Source: Hydractinia symbiolongicarpus (lineage: Eukaryota; Cnidaria; Hydrozoa; Anthoathecata; Hydractiniidae). From it: DNA of 64,000 bases. Below the pieces are notes generated by a model. The model saw nothing but the letters and a program-made list of their open reading frames with translations. It searched no databases and was not told the origin of the DNA. The first letter of the stretch is position 1. Every line of letters starts with the position of its first letter. Location: NCBI RefSeq assembly GCF_029227915.1, contig NC_079875.1, positions 16,549,001-16,613,000 of the forward strand, in the 5' to 3' direction. This document shows positions 46,635 to 61,600 of the stretch, one piece after another. Both the position numbers and the translations under genes were made by a program.

Positions 46635-49600
46635 GTAAGTACATTGGGATAACGTTGAGATCTATTTTTTCAATAACATCATTATCAATATGTATAGCTA
46701 AAGGATTGCGTATATTTACGTGACGAAATTTTATCATGATGTTTTTTTTATTATTATTTTTATTTTTAGCTAACTAGAGGACGAGTGCAGTCTCTTTCTC
46801 TCTGTAGATTAACTCTGTAGTTAATCTAAAAAAAAAACTCTGGTGACAGAAACATCCTATTTCTGTGCTTTACAACTTAATTTCATGATGTGTTTTTCCA
46901 ATGTTAGATTTTATAATGAAAAATAGTTGCAATACTCAGCTATACTTCTTCAAAAACCGGCAGGCATCTTTTTCTGTTGCTTAAAAAGAAACGCAGCATT
47001 AGGAAAACTTGGTGAAGCGAATTACCAAAGAGGATCTATATAGCTATAGAGATGAGCACACATGGGGATAAAAATGGTTTTGTAAAAGTTTCCCAGCCTG
47101 TGTAGCTAGCTATTGTATAATAGCTAGCTAGCTAGGTTTGTTTGGTATTTAATGAATAATTACAAAGATAACAATAAATTACAATGTTATATTCCCACTG
47201 TGCATAATTTTTTTATCTGTCATCTACCCAATAAAAACTGTCTGTTATGTAAAGTGCCCAAATTTCAGTACTGGTGAAAATGTTAATATTGTTAGATCTT
47301 TGATGTAAGGCTCAGGATATTATGTCATAGCTGTGTTGCCAGTGAGAAGCGAAATTAACAAAGAAAAGTGAAATCAAAAATTTTTAGCGTTCACGTAATA
47401 TGGACGGTATAGGGTAGCTAAGCTAATCGCACAACCTAGGGATTCCGTGTTCCAGGTATTTTTGGTTCAGCCATGTTTGCATACTGTAATCAAGTAAAAC
47501 TTGTGCTATAATATACCAGTTCAAACCAAGTTTGGCCATAACAAATGTGTTATAGTTTTCATATTTGTTATGCATGGCCAGCATTGGTTACAACAAATAA
47601 TCAGCATATAGTATATATAACTCCAAAATATGTGATAATGTGATAATGTGTGTCAAGCTTAATGTTTTGGTTGATTATTTCAAATATGTGTTAGCCAGAT
47701 TGGATCTAAGTTTCATCTATTATATGTAATACAAGTGATTATGGTACGAAGATACTTTAGCTGATCCAAACTATATATATAGACAGCAAACTACCTTTGA
47801 TTAAGAAACCCATGTCCCAACAAGATCTAAAATTGCAATATCCCTGCATCACAGGATCCCTGGTTTGCAGATTGTGCCTAACTAATTCATGCCACCCTGA
47901 GGCATTTATACTCACTTTTAATGACGTATATATGCATCTTCCATGAATCCATCTTAGATAAAGAAATGTTTGGTTAAGCGAGGAAAATGTGTGTGATCCA
48001 GTGCCATGTTTTTCAATTTTTATTGTCCTCGCTAGGATAGACAACTTTTAAAGATTAAATATGCAAGTAACAAAAGGGCTTAAAAATAGTATTGAACTTC
48101 CACGTTCTTGCTATACAAACCTTTTCAGGCAAATCAAAAGCCCTCTTTTGTTTATTACTTTAATAGTCTCTACAAAAGTTTTGTTGTGAGTTATTTAACA
48201 ATAGCTACAGTGTATAATCGTGCACAAAACTATTATTGTTTATACTAAAAGGTTTTGTTGCAATGATAAAAAATTTCCTTCTGAAAATTTTTATTTTTAT
48301 ATATACAGTACTGTGAAAAGGTTTGTTAACATCGTGTGCGTGTAACGAGCGTGGTGCACACAGTTAAAAAAAACATATTCATAGTTTTTGCTTGGTGTAT
48401 ACATGGACGCGATTGTATTTTTACGAAATGTCATTTGTCTAGAAAAGTTAAATTTGTCTGCGGTGATAGAAATATTTTTTTAGATCACATTTTAAAAGTT
48501 TATAAACGAACAGCGGCGATAGAAATGTTTTTTTAGATCACATTTTAAAAGTTGATAAACGAGAAGCAGCAATAGAAATGTTTTTAAGATTAAGTATGAA
48601 AAGCGGCGATAGAAATGCTTTGTTAGATTGCATTTTAAAAGTTTAAGAACAAAAAGCGGTGATAGAAATGCTGTTGTAGATCGCGTTTTAAAAGTTTAAG
48701 AAAGAAGAATAGTGATAGAAATGTTTTTTTAAATTGCATTTTAAAAGTTTAAAAACGAAAAGCGGCGATAGAAATGTTTTTTTAGATCGCATTTTAAAAG
48801 TTTATAAACGAAAAGCTGCGATAGAAATGTTTTTTACATCGCATTTTGATTCGGGAACTATTAAAATCTATTATATAGCTAGCTTTATGACAACGAATTA
48901 AAACGACAAGTGTTAATTTATTTTTTTGCCGTCGGTTTTTTATTTAATTGATAAACTAATACGGTCTTTGTTGTTTTACAATAGAAGTTATCTATCGTGG
49001 ACGCCACAGTGTAATGTTTAATTTTTGTTCATGTAGTCCACGAAACATGATCGTGAGGTCCACGACTGTTAAAAAAATACGCATCGTGGGCTATCGTGGT
49101 TCGTGCGTAACATGAAATAAACACGAACCACGCTGTCAACAAACCTTTTCACAGCACTGTATACTATTCGATAAAGCCCATGGAAGGCAGAAAGACAATG
49201 GGAAAGAAGTGTTATTTAAATTTTAATAACGTTATCAACCCGTCTATAACAAAAAATCTTTAGAAACTTGTTTTTACGTTGCCTTTATTGCATACTGCTT
49301 AAGCGCTGATCAAGAAAAGGTATACGTTCGTGGTTCATATTTTTTTGGAGATATAGGAGTTTTATAATTTTGCTAACATCAGCAGATAGAGATAAAGATA
49401 AGTTTTATGATGAGTTAATAGCAGTTAATAGCAGTCACATCAAAGTTTGGAGACACTGAACTTGTCATGGTGGGCGGCGACTTTAATGGTCATGTTGGGA
49501 AGTCATCTGAAGGTTATAGAGGTGTGCATGGAGGCTATGGATTTGGGAGCAGAAATAAGGAAGGGGAGAGATTGCTTGAGTTTGGAATGGCAACGGACAT

Positions 49601-52600
49601 GGTGGTTTGCAACACATCATTCAGTAAGAGACAGAGTAGGCTGATAACATATGAGTCAGAAAGTTAGAAAGTCAGACAAGAAAGTGGTGAAGGACGTGAA
49701 AGTTATATCGGGGGAAGAGTGTGTTTCCCAGCATAGGTTGCTGGTTTGTGATATTATCTTGAAAAGTGTTAAAGAAGCCAAGGGAAAGTACAGGCCCCGT
49801 CGAAAAGTCTGGAAGCTGAAGGAAGAGATTGTAGCAAGACAATTTAGTGCAAAAGTTCAGCAGTTAGCCCACAATGGTCAATGTGATAGTGACAATGTTG
49901 AAAGTACTTGGACTACTTTGAAGAATTGTCTTCTAGAAGCCTCTGATGATACCTGTGGGTGGACGAAAGGACCAGCTAGACATAGACAGACCTGGTGGTG
50001 GAATAATGAGGTTGACCAGTGTATAAAGGAAAAGAGGAAACCTTGGAAAGAGTGGAAGTCAGGTGGTAGTAAAAATATTTACTTAGAAGCTAAGCGTCGT
50101 GCTCGTACAGCAGTGTATAAGGCAAAATCAGGAGCAGAGACAAACAGATTTGCCGATGTGTTAAGAAGGGAAGACCAGCGCAATGAGGTATTCAAGATAG
50201 CAAAGCAAATGAAGAAGACTAATCAAGATGTTGTAGGTGAGAAGTGTATACGTAATGATGAAGGTGTTTTGGCTAGCACAGAGGAGGAGAAAAGGGTAGC
50301 TTGGAAGAATCATTATCAGAGGTTGCTTAACACCGCGTTTGATTGGGACAAAGATAATTTGTCTGATGATGATGTTGTAGAAGGGCCAGCTATGCAGATC
50401 AAGACAGAATGGGCAGTGGAGGCTATTAGGAAATTGAAGATTGGCAAGGCTGCAGGAGTATCAGGTATTGTTGCAGAGATGGTAAAAGCATCTGGATATA
50501 TTGGAGTTGAGCTTATTACAAGTCTTGCTAACCAGATTATAAAGGATGGTGCTATTCCGAGTGAGTGGCAGTCGAGTGTAATAGTGAATTGTTTCAAGGG
50601 CAATGGTGATGCATTAGAAAGGGGTAACCATAGAGGTTTGAAGTTGGTTAATCAAGTAATGAAAGTTATTGAAAGAGTGATTGATAAGTTACTTAGAGAA
50701 AGAATTGATATAGATAAGATGCAATTTGGTTTTGTTCCAGGGCATGGCACTACAGATGCAATATTTTTACTCAGACAGCTTCAGGGAAAGTATTTAGGAA
50801 AGAGAAAGAATCTCTATTTTGCCTTTGTAGATTTAGAGAAAGCTTTTGATAGAGTGCGACGTAAAGTGGGCTATGAGAAAATTAGGTGTGGATGAGTGGC
50901 TAGTTACGATGGTACAGTCTATGTACAGCAATGCTAGAAGTCGTGTCAGGATTCACTTAGTGATGAATTTAGTGTAAATGTTGATGTACATCAGGGTTCT
51001 GTACTTAGTCCTTTGTTGTTTATTCTAGTCTTAGAAGCGCTGTCGATGGAGTTCAGAACAGGTTGTCCATGGGAGTTATTGTATGCAGATGATTTGGTTC
51101 TCATAGCAGAGTTGATGGAAGAATTAGTTGAAAAGTTTGAGAAGGGGAAGAAAGGACTAGAAGAGAAAGGGCTAAAGGTAAACACAGCAAAGTCTAAAGT
51201 CATGATTAGTAGCATTGCAGCCAAGTGTGACCTTGTAGTTGGAAAGTGGCCTTGTGGAGTTTGCAGGAAAGGGGTTGGTAGTAACTCAATTTTTTGTCAG
51301 ACTTGCAAGCATTGGGTACATAAGAAGTGCAGTAGTATTAGTGGAAGGTTAAGAGCTGACATACAGTTTGTATGCAAGCGTTGCAAAGGTGAGATTATAG
51401 AGAATGAAGTATTTCCAGCTTTAATGATGTACAACAGTGGCTTGTTAGAGATAGTTGAGAACTTTTGTTACTTAGGTGATATGTTGGGCAGTGAAGGGGG
51501 TGTTGGAAGAAGTGTTACTTGTAGGATAGGTTCTGCTTGGAAAAAGTTCAGAGAGTTACTTCCTTTGTTAACTAGCCACTAGAGCAACTTGTTAACTAGA
51601 GTCCTGTCAATTGAGGTAAAAGGTAGGTTGTATGAGGCCTGTGTAAGAAGTGTTATGTTGTAAGTAGTGAGACATGGGCAGTGAAGCAGGAAGGTCTTGA
51701 TCGTTTAGAAAGGAATTATATGAGAATGGTTAGGTGGATGTGTAACGCCAGTCTGAGAGACAGAAAGAGTTCAGATGAGCTAAGAAGCAGACTAAGTCTC
51801 CATAGAATTAAAGATATTATCCAGATAAAAAAGATTGAATTGGCTGGGGCACTTGGAAAGAATGGAGGAGGATAATTGGGTAAGAAAGTGTAGAGACTTG
51901 ATAGTTCCTGGGGCAAAGCCCAGAGGCAGACCGAGAAAGACTTGGCAGGAGGTTATAAGGACAGACTTGATACAGAAGAAGTTGAGTTTAGATCTAACAC
52001 AGTCTAGATCAGATTGGAAGAGGGTCATTAATATACCCCGTCCAACCCATGCTAGCATGGAAAACGGACGTTAAGCCGAAAATGATGATGATGATGATGA
52101 TGATCAGCAAGACACACCAAAACACACAAATTTTTTAAAAAAAATTTGTATACATGTTGTCTTAATCGTATAGATCTTGAAAAGTTGATCAACAAAATGT
52201 ATGGGATCATGTATCTTTGACAAACGGTAGCAGAGATATTGTGGTTTGCAGGTTTTTCAACACCCTGTGGTTTGGGAAACTTACCCTATTTGGTCCCAGG
52301 TTGTCCCTAGTTACCCACGCCGTGAGAAATGAATGATGTCACCAATTTATGGCTTCATTAATTTAATATAAGATATTGACGTTAAAGTAGTGTTATTTAA
52401 GTCACACCATAACACTAAAAAATTTAGCATTCGAGATTTATTTTTGGCTACATCAAAGGAAAAGGAACACATTCACTTTGCCTGTTCCAGACAGACACAC
52501 CCACACACACAGTCTTATTATCATATATCTAATATCTTTTTTTTAAACAAAACTTTGAGAATAACTTTTGCACCACTGTGTGGATAAAAATATTTTTAAA

Positions 52601-55600
52601 TGAAAAAATTCCTTTTCACTTGAACATCTGCTTATGTTATAGGGGACTTCCCTGAAGGAAGCTGTGTAAACCTTCTATGGTGCCAGTTTAGTCATTTCAC
52701 TGGAACATACCATATTGGCATTTTAAGGCATAGTTTACTGTTTTCAAGTAAATTAGGGCACCATATTAACCTTTTATGGTACTGTTTTACAGGTTTCAAG
52801 TAAAGTGTGGTGCCATATTGGCCTTCTACCTTTTGCTTTTAATAGTTTTTAAAAGAAATACTACACACCGCATTAACCTTCTAAAGTACACTATTTTACA
52901 GTTTTCAACCAAAAAAAAAACTATACAGCAAGATATGTTTTCTGATATTTCAAACTCCAGTTTTTTTATAACAGTGATTGTTTGTTTAACTAAAAAATCC
53001 ACATTGAGAACTGAAACATGTTCTGCTCTTTTTTACATATGTTTTTATCATAGGGCTAAAACTTGTTACCCAGGTGAACTTTCCGCACATCATAATTAGG
53101 AAATATGTAAAAGAAGCAGTTTACTACTGATAATATGTGTAACGGTGCTTGCCTGTAATTAGTATTCAAACAATGAATTTTAATAGAACAATAGATTTTA
53201 AGAAGAAAAAAAAAAAACACACAACAACATTATAAAAATCATAGTAATCACAAGTTACTTATTCTTTTGTTTTAGTTTAGTTCTTGATCAAAAAAGGTTA
53301 TTGTAGTTCTTGCCAATTTGCCTTTAAAAAACATTACCTATAACAACTGTTGTGAAAAAAGAAATACATTTGTTTTTATTTTTGTAAAACGAGCAGTTAT
53401 TGGCTCTTGTTCATTGGTAGTCATTTTGTATTGTAGTGAGTTTGTATTGTTAATAACTTTGACTAGAGTTTCTTGAATACTTAATTTCAGTCTGTATTTT
53501 CAGATTACATATTTTTTCTTGTGTTTATTAAGATCAATATTTTAGTACTGTAATTTCTATGTAATTTTGTTTTAGTGGGACTCTTGAGGGACGAAAGAAT
53601 TTGGAGAACTATCAGGAGCTTCTAAACGACCCTCAATTAAAATATTCTGGTCTCCATCAAAGGTGAAATAAAATTAACTTTACTGTTAAAACATAGAATA
53701 AACTCCTTTGCTAAGACTTGATATTAGTATTATTTAATGAAACCAACTAAACAAGGTATTAAATAATTGAGTCTAACCTAAAGGCTTATAACAAGCGCCT
53801 AGTAACCAAAAGACGGCCAGTAATCAAATAAGCATACAGTGAAGTGAAAAACAAAGGCTTTTGTCATCTTTGTATAATTTATTGGTGCATCAAGGCTTAA
53901 CAATGGGATTTGATGTTATTTTAAAATCAGAATGTTTCAAGGCAAAAAGTCACAGCTGTATAACATAAGCATCTCGCTTTCCCTTTCAGATGTGTATTCT
54001 TTTTAATATGGTTACTCTTTTTAATTTTTTTTTATTTTTTTTATTTCATTCTTATAACTTTTTAAATGCTCTCAGAATATTTACTAATTGTGAAATATAT
54101 ATCCTTAATAAATTTAAAAGCATAACTTTGAGTTCCCTAACTATATTTATGACTAATTATAGTAAGCGTTGGTTATGATTTTATTATTATACTTTATGCA
54201 TAGTTCATGTCCAGATCTGTTTGCCACTATAACTGTTTATCATGATGGAAAACCCATGTTTATGCCTGTTCGTACGATGTACAAGTCTTTCAACACAAGA
54301 TGGAAGTAGGTGTTTAGTGTGTTTTGACATCTAATGAAAAAAAAAATACGTTTGAAGATTTGCAATGTACACTTGGATATATTGAGTAGGTTATATTGGT
54401 TCTTGATTGTTGGTGTATTTTCAGTTGACTAACCTTCCCTAATTTTTTTAGTTGGAACGAATGGGTTCAATTACCAATAAAATATCAAGATCTACCCCGC
54501 CATGCTGAGGTGAGTTTCATAGTCATGTGCATAAAATAATGTACAATCGGCAATGTCAATCAGAGAATAATAAAAAAATGTGATAATTTAGATCTGTCGG
54601 ATGCTTTCACTTCATTTAAACTTTAAATTTTCCTTATAAAATTGACACTCTATAAAAGCATTCACAAGCTTTGGCTATATTTTCGTAAAATTACCATTCA
54701 AAAAACTTTGTCAGCGAATTTTTTTTGTTCTTATTTTTTTGTTACAAAAATGACCATAACCCAAATTTAAGGTAAAATCTGTAAAAAATTTGAAAATTAG
54801 GTTTGTTGATGTGTTAAAAGTTTGTACAAATCTCTGTGATTAAATAGAGTTATGGTGTAATTTTTAATTGCAATCATTTTCTAAACACCATGGACACAAT
54901 GAATATGTCCTACCATTCTACCAAGTATTTTTATGATTTAAGGGGTGGTTTTATGTAATAGCCAATATTTAAAATCTGGAAGCAAACTAGTGCTTAATCT
55001 TATTAAGCCTTACATCCTGTAAAAAAAAAGTTGATTTCAAATAAAACAAATATAAGACAGTTGTCTATGAACAGAAATTTTTGTGAAAAATCTTAATGCA
55101 GGGTGGCCACAAGTCATGGAATTTCTGGAAATCATGGTAAAGTCATGGAATTTTATTTGGTCTGGAAAAAGTCATGGAAAACAGGATTTTCACGAAAAAG
55201 TCATGGAAAAGTCATGGAACTTTTTTTCCTTGACAACCTAAGTTTTTGACTGGCTAAATATTTTTGCAGTTTATATTTTGTAGCATAAATTTCAAGAAAA
55301 CTTAATTTCAATTTTTTGAACAGTTTCATTGTCAAGCTTTGTTGCAATATAACATAGTTGTGTTTGGTTTTATTATATTATAAATTTGTTTTATTATACA
55401 TTATGTCATGTGACTGCTTAGTTTACAAGCAATGATAACTTATATTGATGTAATCTGTGTGGTAAAATAGTTTTCAATCAATGTTTCTTCTAAGGAAGGG
55501 AGTCCTAGCATAGTTCTAGCTTGTAGCATGGGACAGGAATATATTTGTTCTTAGAAAGTAAAGATCACCTTGCCATATACCTTGTGTGAAAGTGGTATTT

Positions 55601-58600
55601 GTACTATTGTACTACTAGTACTATTCAGGAAGTTTTATCAATTATTTGCCATGTTTCGAATAGTTTTTCTGAATGCAACAGGTAGCTCTGGTTTTAGAGG
55701 ATTTATTAATAGAAATAGTGTTCCTTAAAAGTCTAAAAACAGTATTTGTTTTCGTCGTTTCAGTTGATAGTATAAGAACATATAGAAAATGTCATCAAAG
55801 AAAATTTGCTGGTTTAATGAGTAGTGGCTTAAAGAGGACAGATTCAAGGCATGGTTACAGAGTAACAAGTCAGTTACATCAGCCAGATGTAAGATATAGA
55901 TTGAAATGCGATATAGATTTTAACTTGAGCAACATTGGCGGAGTTATGCTTTAAAAACATGATTCAGCTATCTATGGATGGTCATAAGACAAACTCAACA
56001 ACAACAACAACAACAATTTGGTAATATTTGATTTAATTCACAGATTTTGCGCCACAAGATGGATTGAGGACGAGGACGTAGCAGCAAGAGCAATTGAATT
56101 GTGGGACAATGTTGTCAAAGTCTCAGCAAAAGCAAACGGCCAAAGTACAAATCCTATGATGTTCTATTGGCTGCTTATAAGGACAAACTTATGGTCGCAA
56201 AGTTTACCTTTTCAAGAATATTGCAACGACCCTGAAATGTTACTTGGTTGCTTTCCAATCAGATAATCCATTAGTTCCTTTCTTGTGCTTGAGGGAATGA
56301 CTAGAAAAATCATGAACCTTTTTATTCATAAGGAGGTTATGACTGAAGCGAATACTCCTCGTAAACTTAACATTGATGTTGAGGAGGTTTAGAATCGATT
56401 GCCAGTTGACATGGTGAACACAGGCACAGCTGTAAAGGCTATCTTGCGGTCAAAAGAGATAACAGATAACAGATAGGGCAAAACATCAGTTCCGAAAAGA
56501 TTGTGTGGCTTTTCTAACTAATCTGATATTGAAGCTACAAGAGAGAAGTCCCTTGAAGTATCTTATCGTTCGATGCTCCTCCTCATTATCACCAGTCAAT
56601 ATGGTACAGAACCAACAGAAATCTACAAGTCAGTTTATATCTCTGATTGAAAAGCTTCATCAGGTTGATCATGTGTTGCCTTCTGTGGCAGATTCGGCAA
56701 AAGAAGAGCTTGAGAAATTCTTATCATCGCTCGACGCACCTACTAAGGAAGAGTTTGTGTAATTTGATTTCAGCAAATCAACAGTGGATGAATTCCTAAG
56801 GCCGTATTTCAAAGATCAAAAAGCGTTATGGGCCATCTGTAAAGTGATCTTCACATTATCACACAGTCAATCTGCTGTTGAACGGGGATTTAGTATCAAT
56901 AAAGAACTGTTGATTGAGAATCTTCAAGAGAAATCTATTGTTAGCCAAAGAGTTGTATATGACCACCTACAATCATCCAGTGTGGATTTGCATGAGTATC
57001 AATTGAGTAATGGTCTGTTGAAAAGTTGTAAAGCTGCCAGACAAAGATACGGAACACATCTGGAAGACCAAAAAAGAAAAGTCAACGAAGACAAGAAATC
57101 AAACAAAAGAAAATCAATAACAGACGAAATCAACAATGTTAAAAACTATAAGAAAAGATTAATCTCATTCATCAATGCACTGAACACGGATATTGAAAAA
57201 CTCTGCTACAAAGCTGGGGAATCTGAGAACATGGACTTTTTAGTTAAAGCAAATGCTTTTAGAAGAAAGGTCACCGAAAACAAAGCTAACATAGCCGAAC
57301 TAGATGAAGCTGTGGAGAAGCTAACTAAGGATCTTCAGAAAGAAAAGTAACGTCAATGCTCACAGACTCTATATAGGATATTAGTTGATATTTGTTGTTT
57401 TTCTAGTCTATTTTTTTCTAAAGTTCTCATTTTATATGAATATTCTGTATGAATATATATGTTCTTTATATTTTGACACGATTTTGTTGTTTTTCATCAT
57501 GTAGTACTTTTTTCAGCGAAGTTGTTCTCTAAATAATGAAATTTATGGTTTGTTTGATAATTGATTAATTTAGGGGTTTAATTTTTCTTAACGGTTTTGA
57601 TCATGAAAAAGTCAGGGAAAAGTCATGGAATTTCTTTTACCAAATTCTGTGGCCACCCTGTAATGAGTTCTTAATTACTATGCATGACATCACTATAAGA
57701 AATAATTGATGTGCTATATAATTTGAAGTTTTATCAAGATATGTCAGATGTATGTCTTTGTAGCAGTTTCAATTTAGTGAGTTTGAAAGCAAAACAAAAA
57801 AAGCAAATTAGTTTTTTTTTTAATAATAAAAATATACCTGCTATTTTAGAGCAAATCATTTTTTCGCAGGAGCTTAAATTTGTAGTTTCTTTTGTGGTTT
57901 CTTATAGAAACAATTACTTACTTTATTTTAAAATTTTGACGATTCAATCGTCTTATTTTAAGATTCAAAGGGAAAATACACCGATAATGCTTAAAGCAGG
58001 CCAGTCTAAAGTTCATGGAAAACATTTAAATTTATTGATGTTCTTTTTAAGCTTGGAATAACCATTTGGGATGTGTATGATTGCAAACGATGCATGACTG
58101 TTGGAGGTACTACAGTTTCTCTGTTTGGAAAATATGGGTAAGCATTTGATATACTCCTGTTTGTAGTAATACTTTTAGAAGGACTTTTTCATGAAATAAA
58201 CAAAGAAATTGTTGTAAACAATTTCTTCTGTAGAACATTACGCCAGGGAATACATGACTTGAGAGTGTGGCCTGGAAAGGTTGCCAACGGGGATGACAAG
58301 ACTCCAGGCAAAGTGAGCAAAGGGGCTGCAGATGAAATGAGCAAACTAGCTAAGGTTTGGAAATTTTAATCATTTCTATCAAGCTTGATTAAATTTTGAT
58401 AAAAAAAATAAGTTCAACATTTTGTAGAGCGTATGTTGTTATAATTTGTTAAGCTTCTTTTGGTTATGTAGTTAAGTAAAAAGCATCATAAAGGCAAAAT
58501 TATGAAAGTCGATTGGTTAGATCGTTTGACATTCCGTGAAATTGAAATGGTCAACGAGGTAAAAAATATTTTTGCTTTTAATTATTTCACAATGTCGGAT

Positions 58601-61600
58601 ATATTTGCCCCGCCTCAATATCTTTTTTTAATATTTTAGAAAGAGAAAAGAAATTCACCATTTTTTTATTTAATGATTGAATTTCCCCGAACTGTCTTCA
58701 ATGGAGTTGAACATTCAATTGTGTACTTTGAGAAGGTTTGTAATATTCTTCTACCTATATTATAACACTCTCAGTGAGCCCATTTAAAAACCAATTATTT
58801 TTTAATCTAAAATGCCATTATTATTGCATATATATCATAGCAATTACCTCTGCCCAAGTAAATTTTATTACTTGATGCTAACAAGTAGGCAAGGATGTGC
58901 GAAATATGTACAGCAGGCGATCCTCTCTGTGGAATTTTCTATGGGCTAACAACTAGTATTTTATATTATTTTCAAGCTCTTTGTGTTAACAAAACTTTAC
59001 ATACTTGTTTTTTAGGATGCTGATGAGATTGAGTATGTGCAAGTTTATCCAGAAATAGTAACTGTCCCCGATCCTGAGATATCACTGGAAAATTTAGTTG
59101 AAAGTAAGCACCACCGTCTTACTAGAAGTATACGAAGTGGGACAATGTCGCGTGAGCTTAAGCCAAATGCTGCAAAAAGAGATCTTTTAACTGTAAGTAG
59201 TTATCTTATGTTGGTCATGACACTCACTTCTGGTCTGCATCTATATCCCATCCTATTCTATCCTCTTATTTTCGTCCTGTTCTCATTCAAGCAATTTTTT
59301 TGGAATGTGCTGCTTGACAATCTGCGTAGTCCAGTTATTTCTATTATTGCTACTGCTTTTTTTCACTAGATTTTGCAAAGTTATGTATATCAAGTTAACT
59401 GAGTCTTTTCTCTTTCACATGAACTTTCCCAACCTTACATTGCTCTCAAGTATAGCTACGCCTTCCAAAATTGCATTTTTTTGACTGCCAATTGTGATGG
59501 AGTATACATTTAAAATTACATTCATTGTTTTTATAGGCAATTATCTCCTACCCACCATCTGCTCATCTGACATCTGAAGAGAAAGATCTGATATGGCATT
59601 TTCGATTTTATCTCACCAGTCAAAAAAAGGTTGCTTGTTTTGCTTGTTTCTATTACAAAAATGAAATACTATTACTGTTTTAATGCATCTTTTTTTTAAT
59701 TTATGTTGTCTACTTTATTTATTTATTATTTTTAATTAGGCACTGACCAAATTTTTAAAATGTGTAAATTGGAATCATTCTCAAGAGACCAAGCAGGTAA
59801 AAAATAATGATGGTTCTTTTTAAAGTTCAAAAACTATATTGTTTCACAAGCAACAGAGTTTCTGCACTACTTTTACTCATAGGCAATCGACGTTCTCCAT
59901 AAATGGGACCCAATCGATGCAGTCGATGCATTAGAGTTGTTGACGCCACAATTTACAAATCGCACAGTTCGCCAATATGCAGTGTCACGATTGAAACAAT
60001 CATCTGATGAGGTGAAATTATTGTTTCTCAGTTTTATTTTTTTGTAAAGTTCGCTAATGTCAAAGGTTATGCATTGTTTTGCTGATGGGATTGAGACAAT
60101 GAATATGTCCCGTTATTCTTTCAATAGTATACATAGGATTTTTTTATGCACTGACGTAATTATGATGATAATAAGAAAAATGGAACATTGCCTGAACATA
60201 AGTTTCACAAAATATTTACAAATTATGCTATAATTAATTATGCAAAAATAGTCTTATTAATGGTTGTTCTCTTCAAACCATTATCTTGTAGCATGGCATC
60301 CTAAATTTTTCTGTTAAGCAAAAAACATGAGTACAGTTAAAAGTCTTATGTGCATTTTTGTACCACAGTCAACGCAAGGTTTATTTAACATTAGAGGGTG
60401 ATGACAATTTTCTCTTGTATTTTCTGGCCAAACAACATGGCTTTGAACCTTTTTAATGATTTCAGGATTTATTGTTGTATTTGTTGCAATTGGTGCAAGC
60501 ATTGCGGTATGATGTTGAGCCTACTGATACTGAGAAACAAACAGACTCATCAACTTCAGAAAATTCAGACTTGAGTGAATCTGGTGGAAATAACACTGGA
60601 AAATCAGAAGATGAGATCTTAGGTCAGTGTGTATACCACCTTTTGTTGTAGAGTGTTGGTACATTGCAACTAAGATCTACGTAAAAGGTTCTAGTACAGC
60701 AGCAAAGTTTTACATAGGTGATTCTTATGGTCATCGAGAGAGGCCAGCCAAGATATCTTTTTATTGTTGTCAAATCTTTTTAGTTTATAAAATTTTTAAC
60801 TATTGAGAAATTATGTTTCTGGTAAATAATTTATTTGCTGCAAACTGTTATAATAATATGGAAGTAAAGAAAATATTTTTTGGTGAATTTCCTGGAGAAA
60901 CTTTTTTAACTGTGGCGAATTATTCAGTTGTTGCAAAAAAATTTTTTAACTTACAAAAACTATTTGTTTGCATATTTACACAAAACCCCATACACATTGA
61001 GAATGTGTTTTTAGAATTTACTTTCTTTTACAATGTAGCATTTCCAATTTTTTATAGATGGTGGCAACATTGATGAACAAGTTACAAGTGAAAATGAAAA
61101 CGAAGAAGATGCAGCAAAAGACAGCTCATCGGATAATGTGTTTCAATCCAATACTAGAAATGCAGTGAAAAAGGATAGTGTAAGAAATTTTTTTCATTGG
61201 AGTGCAAAAAAGTCTATTAGTATAGAGATTTTTTACGGGTTTTTTGTATCATTTGTTTTGCTTGATAACTTTCCTTCTGTTTGACATTTCATCTTTTTCT
61301 TTTTAAGGGATCCGATCTAGCGTCGTTCCTAGTTGTTAGAGCTTGCACCAATGATAAAATCGCAAATTTCTTTTACTGGTAAGTACATTTGCAAAACAAA
61401 GAAAAGCAAAAATTCTATTTTCCTAGTGATAATGTGGTGCCACGGCAGTGCTAATTTCTAATTTTTAAATAAGTTTTGATAATTTACTTTGCCTTATATT
61501 TTATTTTTTGTTTTTGTTTTAGTTTTTTTTTTTTTATTTTGTTGATTGTCTGTCTGTTTGCTTGTTTATTTGTTTTATTGTATGTTAAAAAATATACAAA

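Larger units (their letters stand above)
49370..52104 (+). mobile_element. RTE-like LINE, 5'-truncated and frameshifted
   Basis: A non-LTR retrotransposon in sense orientation within PIK3C3 intron 1. In order: end of an APE endonuclease, a linker, reverse transcriptase with [11 protein letters not shown] and YADD motifs, a PHD-like finger, a C-terminal region, and an (ATG)n tail at 52082-52104. The microsatellite tail and overall order suggest the RTE group. It starts inside the endonuclease, so the 5' end is missing. A 10-bp tandem duplication (TTAATAGCAG at 49415 and 49425) and other indels break the frame, so this copy is dead. Confidence 0.8.

Noticed and set aside
48459-48848. Regular repeats that could suggest a CRISPR array
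   Set aside because: Units are contiguous, diverged and without spacers, in a eukaryotic intron; it is a minisatellite.
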